From: Bacillus sp. (in: firmicutes)
GTDB taxonomy: Bacteria > Bacillota > Clostridia > Lachnospirales > Lachnospiraceae
Direction: 5' to 3'
NCBI GenBank assembly: GCA_023666125.1
Contig: JAMPCN010000024.1
Span: 1-34,740, forward strand
DNA: 34,740 nucleotides
Positions 14,369 to 23,013 of the stretch are shown here, piece after piece (position 1 is the stretch's first letter; the number at the start of each line of letters is the position of its first letter). The notes beneath the pieces are model-generated. The model searched no databases and was not told where the DNA came from. It saw only the letters and a program-made list of their open reading frames with translations. Position numbers and translations under genes: made by a program.

Positions 14369-16895
14369 GTTCCAGTACCATCAGATAATCTTCTTCCCGC
14401 ACCTTTACCACCTGAAATCCCAGACGTCGGTACAACCGATACGCATAATTGTCTTTATTGACGCTAAGGGAAACTTTTTCATATCCCCGCGCTTTTAAAA
14501 GAACAATCATCGCTTTCATCAGTTTCGTGCCGATTCCCTGTCTACGGTAATTCTTTTTAACGGAAATGGCAAACTCCGGCACGCTGCCGCTGATATTGCC
14601 ATATCCTTTCACATCACCGTCCAAAATACGCGTCCAGGCCGCGCCAATCAGATGCCCTTCAAATTCCGCCACAAGGCATAAATCATCCACCCCGCCGAAA
14701 TCTTCAATATAAATGGCCAGCCCCGGCTGTTCGATAATATCCCTGGACGGCATCTTCTGCCCCTGCGCAACATAGAGCGCATCATAGAGAAAATCATTTA
14801 AGTAAAGATATTCCTCCCGTTTAATCGGACGAACCTCCACTTTCTCTAAACTGACAATCCGCTTATCCTCTTTTAAAAACTGCCGGATAACCTTATATAA
14901 ATGATGGGTATCCAACGGCTTTGGCAGATGGGCATTCATACCGCTCTCCAACGCCCGTTTCCGGTCTTCCTCAAAGGAATTGGCCGAGACGGCAATAATC
15001 GGGATGCCCGACAGCTTTGCGTCTTCCATGGCGCGAATCGCTCTCGTCGCATGATACCCGTCCATAATCGGCATCTGGATATCCATAAGAATCAAATCAT
15101 AATCGCCGGGTTTCGAGTGTTTTACTTTTTCCACCGCAATGCTGCCATCATCAGCCGTATCGACAAGAAATCCCGCGTCTTTTAATACTTCGTTTTCAAT
15201 TTCTAAGTTAATTTCGTTATCATCCACAATCAAAATCCGCTTCGGCCTGGAAAAACCTATCGGTTCATCGCCAAAATCGTTCACATTGGAAGACTCCGCC
15301 CGCATATACAAAGGCAGGGTAACGATAAATTTGCTGCCTCTGCCGACAACGCTCGTCACGTCTATCGTTCCGCCTATCATCTCCACCAGTTTACGCGTAA
15401 TCGTTAAGCCCAGCCCGGTTCCGTGGATGCCGCTGTGGGTCGTATTCTTCTCCCGCTCAAACGGCTCAAAAATATGTTCCAGAAACGCCTCACTGATACC
15501 GATGCCGCTGTCTTCCACAATGAACTGATATGTCACATGACTGCTCTGCTCGCTCTCTTTCTGCGCCTCCATAACAACAATCGTAACCCATCCGCCCTCT
15601 CTCGTATACTTCACGGCATTATCTACCAGATATGTCAAAAGCTGTGTAAGTTTGGCACGGTCGGTAAAAACCATATCATGTTTCAAATTGGATATATCCA
15701 GCGAAAAGGTAATATTCTTTGCGGCCGCCTTGGCAATCATATTCATCTGCACCTGATGCGCAATATCCATCAAGCTGCATTCCGTTTCCTCCACATGCAC
15801 GTTTTCCGATTCCAGTTTGGATATCTCCAATACATCATTCAAAAGCTGTAATAACTGGTCGCTGGAAACGGAAATCATATCTAAATAGGAATTCACCTTT
15901 TCCTCATCCCGTATATGTTTCCTAATCAAAGACGTAAAGCCGACAATCGCATTCATAGGCGTCCTGATATCGTGCGACATATTGGAAAGAAACAGATTTT
16001 TGGCTTTATTGGCCAAAGTCGCTTCATTTAAAGCCGCAGCCAACACGCGCTTTTGCTGCATTTCCTGTATAATCTCATCATCTATATTGCGATATCCCAT
16101 AACAATCTGGGAGATACGCTCTTCACTTCCTACATTGACGATACGAAGCTGTATGTAAGTGACCTTGCCGTTTCTGTATATCCGGTAACTGATATGAAAC
16201 GCTTTATCCTCGGATAGTTTCCGGCGCAAAAAATCGGGATTGGAAATACCCTTTACCAGCTCACGGTCATCCGGATAAACCCATTCCCTAATATAATCCG
16301 CATCAAATCCCGTAAATTCACGCATCATATGTTCTTCGGGAAATGTTTTGGCAAACCGGGAGCTGACGCGGTATGCCTTTATCCGGTTTTTATCCAAATC
16401 CGCATAAAAAATGGACTCATAGTCGATGCTTAACCCCTCTATGACATCCAGACGCCTTAACTGCTCCTGAATTAACTGTTCTTTTTCTTTTTGGTTACGC
16501 TGATTTTTTTCCGTAGCATCGCCTACGAACACATAAAAAATATCCCCCATGCTCTCGCTGCGGACAAAATGTCCATAGTCTTCAATCCAGCGTATCTCTC
16601 CGTCTTTGCGGATAATGCGGTATTCCACATAATCCATATCATACTGGTTATGCGCAATCTGCTCCTTAATACTTAATTCGATTTCATCCAAATCGTCGGG
16701 ATGCACGATACCCCGAAAAGAATTGCCGGTCAGTTCTTTAAATTCCTCCATCGTGTCGCAGGCAAATATCCTAAGCATTGCCTGATTGGCATAAATAAGC
16801 TCTTCCGCTCCATCCGCATGATAGATGAAAAAACCGCCCGGCATCCCATCCATAAAAGGCCTTATCTGTTCCAGTGTATTCTGGTCGATTTTCAT
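14361..16895 (-). CDS. Hybrid histidine kinase with C-terminal GNAT acetyltransferase domain
   Basis: 844 residues, no membrane segment or signal peptide. In order: PAS (about 10-130, with RKDGEIRWIEDYG), second PAS-like domain (about 150-275), HisKA with His308 in NMSHDIRTPMNA, HATPase_c (N-box Asn426, G1 Asp462 EDSGIGIS, G2 GTGLGLTI), a receiver domain (about 552-675; Asp605 in LILMDIQMP, Lys659 in LPKP), then a complete GNAT domain (about 686-844) with the acetyl-CoA loop RRQGIGT (784-790) and the typical NKDNYAYRLYRRLGF end. All catalytic residues look intact. Start is the ATG at 16895 (MKIDQNTLEQ), with GGAAAAG upstream; the open frame extends further but without a good site. It has its own promoter. 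The acetyltransferase substrate is unknown; the fusion is unusual. Confidence 0.93.
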   Translation of the reverse strand: MKIDQNTLEQIRPFMDGMPGGFFIYHADGAEELIYANQAMLRIFACDTMEEFKELTGNSFRGIVHPDDLDEIELSIKEQIAHNQYDMDYVEYRIIRKDGEIRWIEDYGHFVRSESMGDIFYVFVGDATEKNQRNQKEKEQLIQEQLRRLDVIEGLSIDYESIFYADLDKNRIKAYRVSSRFAKTFPEEHMMREFTGFDADYIREWVYPDDRELVKGISNPDFLRRKLSEDKAFHISYRIYRNGKVTYIQLRIVNVGSEERISQIVMGYRNIDDEIIQEMQQKRVLAAALNEATLANKAKNLFLSNMSHDIRTPMNAIVGFTSLIRKHIRDEEKVNSYLDMISVSSDQLLQLLNDVLEISKLESENVHVEETECSLMDIAHQVQMNMIAKAAAKNITFSLDISNLKHDMVFTDRAKLTQLLTYLVDNAVKYTREGGWVTIVVMEAQKESEQSSHVTYQFIVEDSGIGISEAFLEHIFEPFEREKNTTHSGIHGTGLGLTITRKLVEMIGGTIDVTSVVGRGSKFIVTLPLYMRAESSNVNDFGDEPIGFSRPKRILIVDDNEINLEIENEVLKDAGFLVDTADDGSIAVEKVKHSKPGDYDLILMDIQMPIMDGYHATRAIRAMEDAKLSGIPIIAVSANSFEEDRKRALESGMNAHLPKPLDTHHLYKVIRQFLKEDKRIVSLEKVEVRPIKREEYLYLNDFLYDALYVAQGQKMPSRDIIEQPGLAIYIEDFGGVDDLCLVAEFEGHLIGAAWTRILDGDVKGYGNISGSVPEFAISVKKNYRRQGIGTKLMKAMIVLLKARGYEKVSLSVNKDNYAYRLYRRLGFQVVKVREEDYLMVLELK

Positions 16896-16973
16896 TTGCT
16901 TTTCCAAACGTATTTTCCCCCGGTTGCATAGACTTAAAAACGTAATAACACTTTTGGAAGTATTCCCGTTTTC

Positions 16974-17003
16974 AGTATAGCACGAAAATGGGAAAGTGCG
17001 CAA
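16974..17003 (-). promoter_or_regulatory. Probable sigma-A promoter for the hybrid kinase-GNAT gene
   Basis: On the minus strand TTGCGC (16998-17003) and TATACT (16974-16979) are 18 bp apart, in the spacer between the upstream kinase stop and the hybrid-kinase ATG (about 80-base leader). Confidence 0.5.
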
Positions 17004-17031
17004 TCGTTTTCAAACCGGAATCACCATCCCA

Positions 17032-19476
17032 TCACCATTCAATCACCACTTTAAATAAATCTCCGTCCGTTTCTATCATAAACTTTCCGCCCTGTAGCTG
17101 CGTCAGGTTCTTGGCAATCGCAAGCCCAAGGCCGCTTCCCTCGGTATTTCTGGAGGCGTCCCCCCGTACGAATCTTTCGCTTAAATCTTCGGGGTTTCCG
17201 ACAATCTCCTGCGCGGATATATTTTTCAGTTCAATCCGAATCCCGTCTTTGCGGCTTTTCTCTCTTACTATTTTTTTTGCCACGATAAAGACTCTTGTAT
17301 CCGGCAGGGCGTATTTTAAAATATTGACATATAAATTTTCAAAAATCCGGTAGGTCTTTTGGCTGTCTAAATTTAAAATAATTTTTTCCTCCGGCACATC
17401 GAAACGCACATGCATCCCCATCTGCTTCATCTTATCCTCATATTCTAAATAGACCTGGCGTAACAGATTGCAGATATCCACCGGAACCGGCTCTAAATTC
17501 ACGCTCCCGCTGCTCGTTTTACTGACCTCGAATAAATCCTCAATCAAAACCTTTAACCGCAGCGCCTTACGCTCCAATGTGTTCACATATTCTTTTCTTT
17601 GCTCATCAGTAATATTTTCCTCTTTTAATAAATCCGTATAGGTGATGATTGCCGTAAGCGGCGTCTTTAAATCGTGGGAGACGTTCGTAATTAACTCCGT
17701 TTTCATCCTCTGGCTCTTTACCTCTTCTTCCACCGCTTTTTTAAAACCGTCCTGCACCTTGTAAAGCTCCTCCTTATAGGATTCAAAAATGCCAAAGTCC
17801 TCCTCAAAGTCGTTCTGAAAATCCCCTTCTGCTATGGCGTTTGTCGCCTCCAATAAAAGCGCGTACTGTTCCTGCATTTTATGAATATATTTTTTCAGAA
17901 AATAGTATAGCGCCATCACATAGACCAGTACGCCTATAATCCCGAAATACCAGCACAGACACGCCGTCGCTAACAGACAGAAACTAATAAAAAGAAGCTT
18001 GCGTAACAGCTCGTTCATATCCTTTCCCAAATCGACGTCCAGAACTTCCGCCTTATACTTGCGGTATATCCTTTTGCCGACATCGCAGATTTTCGCGCCC
18101 ATTCGATAAAGAAGGCTTCTTTTTCGTATATAATCTTTTAGTCCGTACACGATATCTGAAAATTCCAGGCAAACAAAATACCAGGCTCCGAATAAAGCCA
18201 CAAAAAAGGCAAAACAGACGCTGTTTTTAATGATTTCATACTCCTGTCCGTCGCTTAACGTAACCGGGAAATTCTCATTCAGCCATTCCAGAATGCCGTA
18301 ATTTTCTATACTGGAAACAAAAGCCAAAATCACTTCGCCGCCGACAACAAAGAGGATAAAAGCCGCTATGGCCGCAATGACTTCAATCGGCGCTTTTCTT
18401 TCCCTTTTTCCTCTAAGCAGACGCGGCATACACAGGGCAAGAAACATCACCAGCGCGAAAATAACGGCTAAAAACAGCAGCCAGACTCTTATAATTCCCG
18501 CCTGCGCATAGCTGTAAATCAGCGAAACCGGAACGGAACTATCATTCGTGCTTGGAAAACCGCCGGCATAGCCATTATTTTTTATCATATTCATCTGCTC
18601 TTTTGTCATCGCATAGATAAAAACGGCGTCCATGGGTTTTTTCTGCCGCAAGGTAAGCAGTTTTTCCACATTATCCTTACCCACATAATAAAAGGCGTAT
18701 GTCTCCTGCGCCTTTCGTCCGCTTAACAGATAGCCGTACTGCGAGCGTTCTGTGGCCTGCAGCGTTTTCAGCAGTTTATCGGCGTCCTGCCCTTTGACGC
18801 CAAGCGCCTGAAAATTACCCGCCTCGTCATAGTCCATGATAAGATAGTATTCATACATATCCTCCATGTGCGCTTTCTCTTCCACATTTCCGGCGGATAG
18901 CAGGTTCTCTATCGGACGCGTGGTATTTTTGATTTCCGTCTGTGTCTTTTTATCAAGCACATAGTAATCCATGCTATCCTCAATATCCGTCAGAAGGGAA
19001 TGCTGAATTTCCCATGCCATCTCTTCCATTTGGTTTACATAAATCTCCAAAACGCTCTGGAACTGCTCTGCGTTCAAAAAACTGGCATTTTTCAACGCAG
19101 CATTTTCCAACAGAGAGTTTTTCTTTTCCGCCTGTTCGACTGCGGGCGTATTGCTATCCAGTCCACTGTCCGATTCCAATTCTTTTTCCAGATACAGTTC
19201 CTCATAAGAATAGGTTTTGGAACCGCTTTTATCCAATACCTCCTTATAAAGCCCGTAATTGCCGCGTATTAACGCGCTGACAAACTCCTCGTTTTCCATG
19301 CTGACGCGGCCCGCCGTTTCATAATATTGCTGCGCCTTTTTATGAAACTCGGGCATTAACGCAGTAAAAAGCGCCGCCGCCGCAAATGCAATCGCAATCC
19401 CTGTCCATTTCGCGCCGTTTCCTCTTCTTTTTTTATCTTCATTATCTTGATTACCATTTTTCAATTTTGTATCCAA
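17032..19476 (-). CDS. Large multi-pass sensor histidine kinase
   Basis: 814 residues. A first membrane helix near 25-42 is followed by a large extracytoplasmic domain (about 45-328), then a block of further helices (about 330-352, 364-388, 412-435 and two at 490-525), a linker and the kinase core: HisKA His601 in NVSHDLKTPLTA, N-box near Asn714/Asn718, and G2 GSGLGLAIAKN near 780-790. The G1 box is degenerate (KNISAQE), a feature seen in a subgroup of Firmicutes kinases with otherwise normal activity. It pairs with the OmpR regulator whose gene overlaps its start by 26 bp. The only reasonable start is TTG at 19476, inside the regulator gene; no ATG follows for over 40 codons. Signal unknown. 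Confidence 0.92.
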   Translation of the reverse strand: MDTKLKNGNQDNEDKKRRGNGAKWTGIAIAFAAAALFTALMPEFHKKAQQYYETAGRVSMENEEFVSALIRGNYGLYKEVLDKSGSKTYSYEELYLEKELESDSGLDSNTPAVEQAEKKNSLLENAALKNASFLNAEQFQSVLEIYVNQMEEMAWEIQHSLLTDIEDSMDYYVLDKKTQTEIKNTTRPIENLLSAGNVEEKAHMEDMYEYYLIMDYDEAGNFQALGVKGQDADKLLKTLQATERSQYGYLLSGRKAQETYAFYYVGKDNVEKLLTLRQKKPMDAVFIYAMTKEQMNMIKNNGYAGGFPSTNDSSVPVSLIYSYAQAGIIRVWLLFLAVIFALVMFLALCMPRLLRGKRERKAPIEVIAAIAAFILFVVGGEVILAFVSSIENYGILEWLNENFPVTLSDGQEYEIIKNSVCFAFFVALFGAWYFVCLEFSDIVYGLKDYIRKRSLLYRMGAKICDVGKRIYRKYKAEVLDVDLGKDMNELLRKLLFISFCLLATACLCWYFGIIGVLVYVMALYYFLKKYIHKMQEQYALLLEATNAIAEGDFQNDFEEDFGIFESYKEELYKVQDGFKKAVEEEVKSQRMKTELITNVSHDLKTPLTAIITYTDLLKEENITDEQRKEYVNTLERKALRLKVLIEDLFEVSKTSSGSVNLEPVPVDICNLLRQVYLEYEDKMKQMGMHVRFDVPEEKIILNLDSQKTYRIFENLYVNILKYALPDTRVFIVAKKIVREKSRKDGIRIELKNISAQEIVGNPEDLSERFVRGDASRNTEGSGLGLAIAKNLTQLQGGKFMIETDGDLFKVVIEW

Positions 19477-20158
19477 CGCCCCACACCACCTTTAAATATT
19501 TTGGTTCTTTCGGGTTGATTTCTATTTTTTCCCGAATCCTCCTAATATGCACCATAATCGTATCCGTATTGATTGCCTGCTCGTTCCAGACGCGTTCGTA
19601 AATCTCCTCCGCCGAAAAGACCCTGCCCGGACTTTTCATAAGCAGTAAAAGAATCTTAAATTCCAACGGCGTCAGCTTAACCGGAGCGCCGTCTACCGTC
19701 ACTTCCACGGTCTCCTCGTTTAATTCCAGACCGCCTATCACATAGACCTTATCATTTTTCTGTCCGCCGTCCACCGCGTCTAAATATTTCCTATAACGGC
19801 GCAGATGGGAATTGACCCTTGCTAAAAGCTCCATCGTCGTAAAGGGTTTCGTCACATAGTCGTCGGCTCCCATATTCAGCCCCATAATTTTATCCACTTC
19901 CTCGGATTTTGCGGAAAGCATGATAACCGGAAAGTCATATCCTCTCTCCCTGACTTTCATCATCATGGTAATGCCGTCCATACGGGGCATCATCACGTCC
20001 ACGATAGCAAGATGTATCTGTTTTGTTTCTATCTGTTCAAGCCCCTCTATGCCGTCCGCTGCCAGAGATACCTGATATCCCTGATTTTTCAGATATATTT
20101 CAATCCCTTCCCGGATTTCCTTATCATCTTCCACAATTAAAATATGAAACGCCTCCAA
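19451..20158 (-). CDS. OmpR/PhoB-family response regulator
   Basis: 235 residues, normal length. Receiver domain about 1-120 with Asp11/Asp12, phospho-acceptor Asp54 in AIVDVMMPRM, Ser82 at the switch position and Lys104 in TKPF. The winged-helix DNA-binding domain spans about 135-233 (PLEFKILLLLMKSPGRVFS, then MVHIRRIREKI and WGVGYKIEKW). The start is TTG at 20158, supported by AGGAGG nine bases upstream and the normal receiver N-terminus. The kinase gene begins inside its last codons. A weak promoter candidate (TTGATT, 16 bp, TACAAA; 20186-20213) lies just before. It should control genes in response to the kinase at 17032-19476. Confidence 0.95.
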   Translation of the reverse strand: MEAFHILIVEDDKEIREGIEIYLKNQGYQVSLAADGIEGLEQIETKQIHLAIVDVMMPRMDGITMMMKVRERGYDFPVIMLSAKSEEVDKIMGLNMGADDYVTKPFTTMELLARVNSHLRRYRKYLDAVDGGQKNDKVYVIGGLELNEETVEVTVDGAPVKLTPLEFKILLLLMKSPGRVFSAEEIYERVWNEQAINTDTIMVHIRRIREKIEINPKEPKYLKVVWGVGYKIEKW

Positions 20159-20325
20159 CTTTGCTTTCCTCCTGTCCGTTATGGCTTTGTACAGCTTATC
20201 TTATAATAATCAACCGCTTAATGCAATCTTCATCTTTCCCACTTCCTTTCCCGCGTCTGCCTATATGGTAAAGGATAAAACCAAATATGCAACGGATAAA
20301 AAACGAAAGAATTTCTTACGAAAGA

Positions 20326-20355
20326 AAGACAAAAAAGAAAAGCCCCGCAGGGCTT
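20326..20355 (-). terminator. Intrinsic terminator after the SseB-like gene
   Basis: Stem AAGCCC/GGGCTT (20340-20345 with 20350-20355), four-base loop, followed on the minus strand by TTTTCTTTTTT. It lies eight bases after the gene end and separates it from the two-component pair. Confidence 0.85.
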
Positions 20356-20362
20356 ATCAGTT

Positions 20363-21229
20363 TTATTCGTTTTGCGCGGCCAGATTCATAACCGTTTCAA
20401 TCTCCGCTCCGTTGTCCGGCGCCTCTTTTATCTGTTCGTGCTTTTTATCCGCACGCACTCTGCCTATTTTATCGCCGTCCTTCGTCTGTTCTATCGTATA
20501 GTAATCTATCTGCTCCACATCACGTTTCCAGACCACATAGATACGATGGCACGAACCCTCCCCGCCATTTTTCTCCGGCATATCAATCCGCGTTATCTGC
20601 ATATTTTCGGTTACGTTTAACGTCATAAAAGAAAAATCATCCTCCGTATAGGGAACTTTAATTTCTTTTGGATAAAGAGCCGTCAAAAGCGAGATAAGAA
20701 ACGCTCCCTCTTCTTTTTGCATTTTCTCCAAGCCCTCTTTTTTCTTATCATATAAAAAAACAGGAAGCAGTTCATAAGTAAGCCGCCTGTGTGCAAACTG
20801 ATGAAACTGCGGCTGCGTCATTTTCACCGCCTTGGGCTTGAGCATGGCGCCTCTTTTTTTCGCTATCTCCAAAACCTGCTTCGGCAGAACGATATTGTGC
20901 GTAAACGGGTTTAAAACGACGGCCTGCACCGTTTGTTCATTTGCCATCGCCATGGACACGCAGTTAAAAAACGGCAGCGTGGCAACGGCGGGGCTTTTCT
21001 GGCTGTCCGGTATCTGTGAGGGCGAGGAAAAAACGGGGAGCGCCTGTTCTCCCTTTTCATTTTTTATCAGGCAGGGAACGATTTTATTTTTATCCGTTTT
21101 ATCCGGCAGCATCGCCGGTAAGTATAGCACCGTCTTTTCAAGCTGTTCCATAACCTTTGTAAAGTTTTCATTGCTTTTATCCTGCATAAAATCCGCTATC
21201 AGGGCTTCCAGTTTGCTGTTATCTATCAT
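20363..21229 (-). CDS. SseB-family protein
   Basis: 288 residues, soluble. Residues about 1-130 follow the SseB N-terminal pattern: an opening helix pair (LEALIADFMQDKSNENFTKV), a strand with YLPAMLP, then ALPVFSS, and AVVLNPFTHNIVLPKQ near 105-120. The rest (about 140-288) is an alpha/beta region with repeated hydrophobic strands and an acidic tail. The E. coli namesake was linked to serine sensitivity, but the biochemical role is unknown in this family. ATG at 21229 has AAAGGAG about 12 bases upstream. It appears monocistronic: a TATACT lies upstream with poor -35, and a good terminator follows at 20326-20355. Confidence 0.75.
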   Translation of the reverse strand: MIDNSKLEALIADFMQDKSNENFTKVMEQLEKTVLYLPAMLPDKTDKNKIVPCLIKNEKGEQALPVFSSPSQIPDSQKSPAVATLPFFNCVSMAMANEQTVQAVVLNPFTHNIVLPKQVLEIAKKRGAMLKPKAVKMTQPQFHQFAHRRLTYELLPVFLYDKKKEGLEKMQKEEGAFLISLLTALYPKEIKVPYTEDDFSFMTLNVTENMQITRIDMPEKNGGEGSCHRIYVVWKRDVEQIDYYTIEQTKDGDKIGRVRADKKHEQIKEAPDNGAEIETVMNLAAQNE

Positions 21230-21305
21230 AGACTGCCATAACTCCTTTATCCAAATTTGTCTGTATTAGTATAGCAGAATTTAGGCTGGTGGGGAAGTGG
21301 GAAGA

Positions 21306-21334
21306 TTGCGTATTCCTCGGATAAATGTTACAAT
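21306..21334 (+). promoter_or_regulatory. Possible promoter for the small secreted protein gene
   Basis: TTGCGT (21306-21311), 17 bp, TACAAT (21329-21334), about 110 bp before the ATG at 21444. The -10 is good, the -35 half-consensus. The leader between contains a CTGTAT/ATACAG hairpin near 21366-21388. Confidence 0.35.
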
Positions 21335-21443
21335 ATGCTATAAGCAGCCTACAAATCAGCTATTTAGGGGGCTGTATGCGGGTAACATATACAGTCCAAC
21401 ACGGCTCCGCTCCTGCATCTTAAATAGAAAGGATGAAAAGCCA

Positions 21444-21938
21444 ATGAGGAAAATGAAACGCGGTCTCGCTATCTGTCTGTGTTTTCTGCTGCTGTTTTCT
21501 CACGCTTCAGTATGTCTTGCCGGAGACATTCCGGAAACGCTTCTGTCAAAAGACTATCCTGTCTACTTTGGGGAAGTAAAAAGCGTGGACGGTGAGCGCA
21601 TTACCATCATACAACGCCAGCCCGTTAAAGGAAACTATATACAGGATAGGGAAATTTCTTATGATTCTTTTATATTTACCGATTCGCCCATGGTGGGTGA
21701 GATTTACCTATGCGCTTATATAAATGAAAATAATCCTTTATATTTGTGGGAAGTAGATTGTTATGATACTTCCATCCTTACCATTGCCAATACCGATAAT
21801 ATGTCCAAACGAATGGAACAATATCTAAACGACGGTTTATTTGATGAATGGAAAGCTATGGAAAATGCGAAAGTCTGCGCTATGCAGGCATCATTGATAG
21901 GCTTTGTATTTTTCTATCAGATTGTCATAACTGCATAG
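21444..21938 (+). CDS. Small secreted protein, probably truncated at its C-terminus
   Basis: 164 residues from ATG at 21444 (AAAGGA ten bases upstream; the open frame extends upstream but the signal peptide marks the true start). Signal peptide 1-26, cleavage after CLA. The mature part looks like a small beta-barrel (phrases VYFGEVKSVDGERITIIQ and SPMVGEIYLCAY), then a helix with MSKRMEQYLNDG. The last ~16 residues are encoded by antisense of the 3' end of the DUF1284 gene (48-bp overlap, tail to tail). I recall related clostridial proteins continuing here into a linker and membrane helix, so this copy looks cut by a rearrangement. It may still be made and secreted. Function unknown. Confidence 0.65.
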   Translation: MRKMKRGLAICLCFLLLFSHASVCLAGDIPETLLSKDYPVYFGEVKSVDGERITIIQRQPVKGNYIQDREISYDSFIFTDSPMVGEIYLCAYINENNPLYLWEVDCYDTSILTIANTDNMSKRMEQYLNDGLFDEWKAMENAKVCAMQASLIGFVFFYQIVITA

Positions 21939-22337
21939 ACCTGCCCGGTACCACTCGCAGTTATGGCAGGATGTTTCAAAAATTTCTTCTGTTATATGCG
22001 CGGCAGTATGCCGTAATAATTCATCTGCCGGATAGCTTTGGTTGATTTTTAAATTTAATTTTTGCGCAAGTTTTTCATCTTTTGATACGACGTTATTGGC
22101 ATCTAAGCTGCAACCGTCCTTTGACAGGTTCGGGCAATGCTCACAGATACAATCCGGTTCGGTTATCAGTTTTATCTGCGTATCTTCTTGTCCTTTTTCG
22201 TTATGAGCGGACTTATCGCGCGGACTTTCTCCCCACAATTTTCGTACGACATTATCCATATTTTCACAAAACTTTTCGCTATAGCCTTTTCCAACAAATA
22301 ACGCGCTGCAAAACAGATGATGAACACGCAGTTTCAT
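21891..22337 (-). CDS. DUF1284 cysteine-rich protein
   Basis: 148 residues. Starts MKLRVHHLFCSALFVGKGYS, the opening typical of DUF1284, and carries two Cys clusters: CICEHC with a further Cys (about 83-95) and CHNCEWY...C (about 125-136), which look suited to binding metal or an iron-sulfur cluster. No signal peptide or membrane helix. The ATG overlaps the bioY stop in an ATGA, so translation should be coupled to bioY and the gene shares its BirA-like control. Function of DUF1284 is not known; the link to biotin uptake is from position only. The longer open frame upstream in this frame lies inside bioY and is not coding. Confidence 0.85.
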   Translation of the reverse strand: MKLRVHHLFCSALFVGKGYSEKFCENMDNVVRKLWGESPRDKSAHNEKGQEDTQIKLITEPDCICEHCPNLSKDGCSLDANNVVSKDEKLAQKLNLKINQSYPADELLRHTAAHITEEIFETSCHNCEWYRAGLCSYDNLIEKYKAYQ

Positions 22338-22933
22338 GATAAAAGCCACGCTTTCATAAGGCGCGTCCGAATCTGCGCTCCCACGATAAAAGCCAGAATC
22401 ACGGAAATGACATCTTTTATCAGATACGGTGCGGAAGCTGTCAAAAATGATTCCACAAATCCCATGCCCGCCACCGCCATAAACTGTAAAATGCCAACCA
22501 GATGACAAAGCGCCAGACCCGCTATGCCAAATAAAATACCGCATACTTTATTTTTCATGAGAACGCCAATGCCGCATAAATAAACAAGCGCAAAAAATCC
22601 CCAGATAAATCCGCCCGTATAGCCTATAAGTACATGCAGCCCTCCGGAAAATTCACAAAATACCGGAACCCCGACTGCACCTAATAGAATATAAATGATG
22701 GCGCTTGCCAGTCCTAACCGCCATGACAGCACCACGCCCACTAATGCAAACGCAAATGTCTGTAACGTAATCGGCACGCCTGACGGCATCGGAATGGAAA
22801 GCTGGGAAAGGATAGCCAAAACCGCTGTGAACATACCTGCGCACACCACTTCTTTTGTGGCAATTTTCGCTTTCCTTTCTCCCTTCCCAAACGTGTCTGT
22901 CTGCTGAGTGAAGTGATTCATCGTATCGCTCAT
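22334..22933 (-). CDS. bioY: Biotin transporter BioY (ECF S-component)
   Basis: 199 residues with about six membrane helices. BioY features are clear: TVLAILSQLSIPMPSGVPITLQ-like motif near 40-58 (here AVLAILSQLSIPMPSGVPIT), LGAVGVPVFCEFSGG near 88-102, GYTGGFIWGF near 108-117, and the late helix with YLIKDVISVILA. It binds biotin and works alone or with the ECF energising module. About 30 extra N-terminal residues, polar and charged, precede the first helix. ATG at 22933 has AAGGGG ten bases upstream. Upstream are a near-consensus promoter and a BirA-like operator, so it should be shut down when biotin is plentiful. DUF1284 follows with a 4-bp overlap. Confidence 0.95.
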   Translation of the reverse strand: MSDTMNHFTQQTDTFGKGERKAKIATKEVVCAGMFTAVLAILSQLSIPMPSGVPITLQTFAFALVGVVLSWRLGLASAIIYILLGAVGVPVFCEFSGGLHVLIGYTGGFIWGFFALVYLCGIGVLMKNKVCGILFGIAGLALCHLVGILQFMAVAGMGFVESFLTASAPYLIKDVISVILAFIVGAQIRTRLMKAWLLS

Positions 22934-22984
22934 GATATAAAAACCCCTTTTTACTACATTCAGATGCCCGCACCTGATATCTAT

Positions 22985-23013
22985 AGTATAAAAGGGGTTC
23001 TCTATTTTGTCAA
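22985..23013 (-). promoter_or_regulatory. Sigma-A promoter of bioY-DUF1284
   Basis: On the minus strand TTGACA (23008-23013) and TATACT (22985-22990) with a 17-bp spacer, the best promoter in the window after the plus-strand one. The -35 lies inside the BirA-like site. Confidence 0.8.

Noticed and set aside
16896-17003. N-terminal extension of the kinase-GNAT protein
   Set aside because: Covers the predicted promoter and has no ribosome site; the PAS domain begins soon after the ATG at 16895.
22337-22544. Upstream extension of the DUF1284 frame
   Set aside because: This part lies inside bioY in another frame; the ATGA overlap and MKLRVHH start mark the true beginning.
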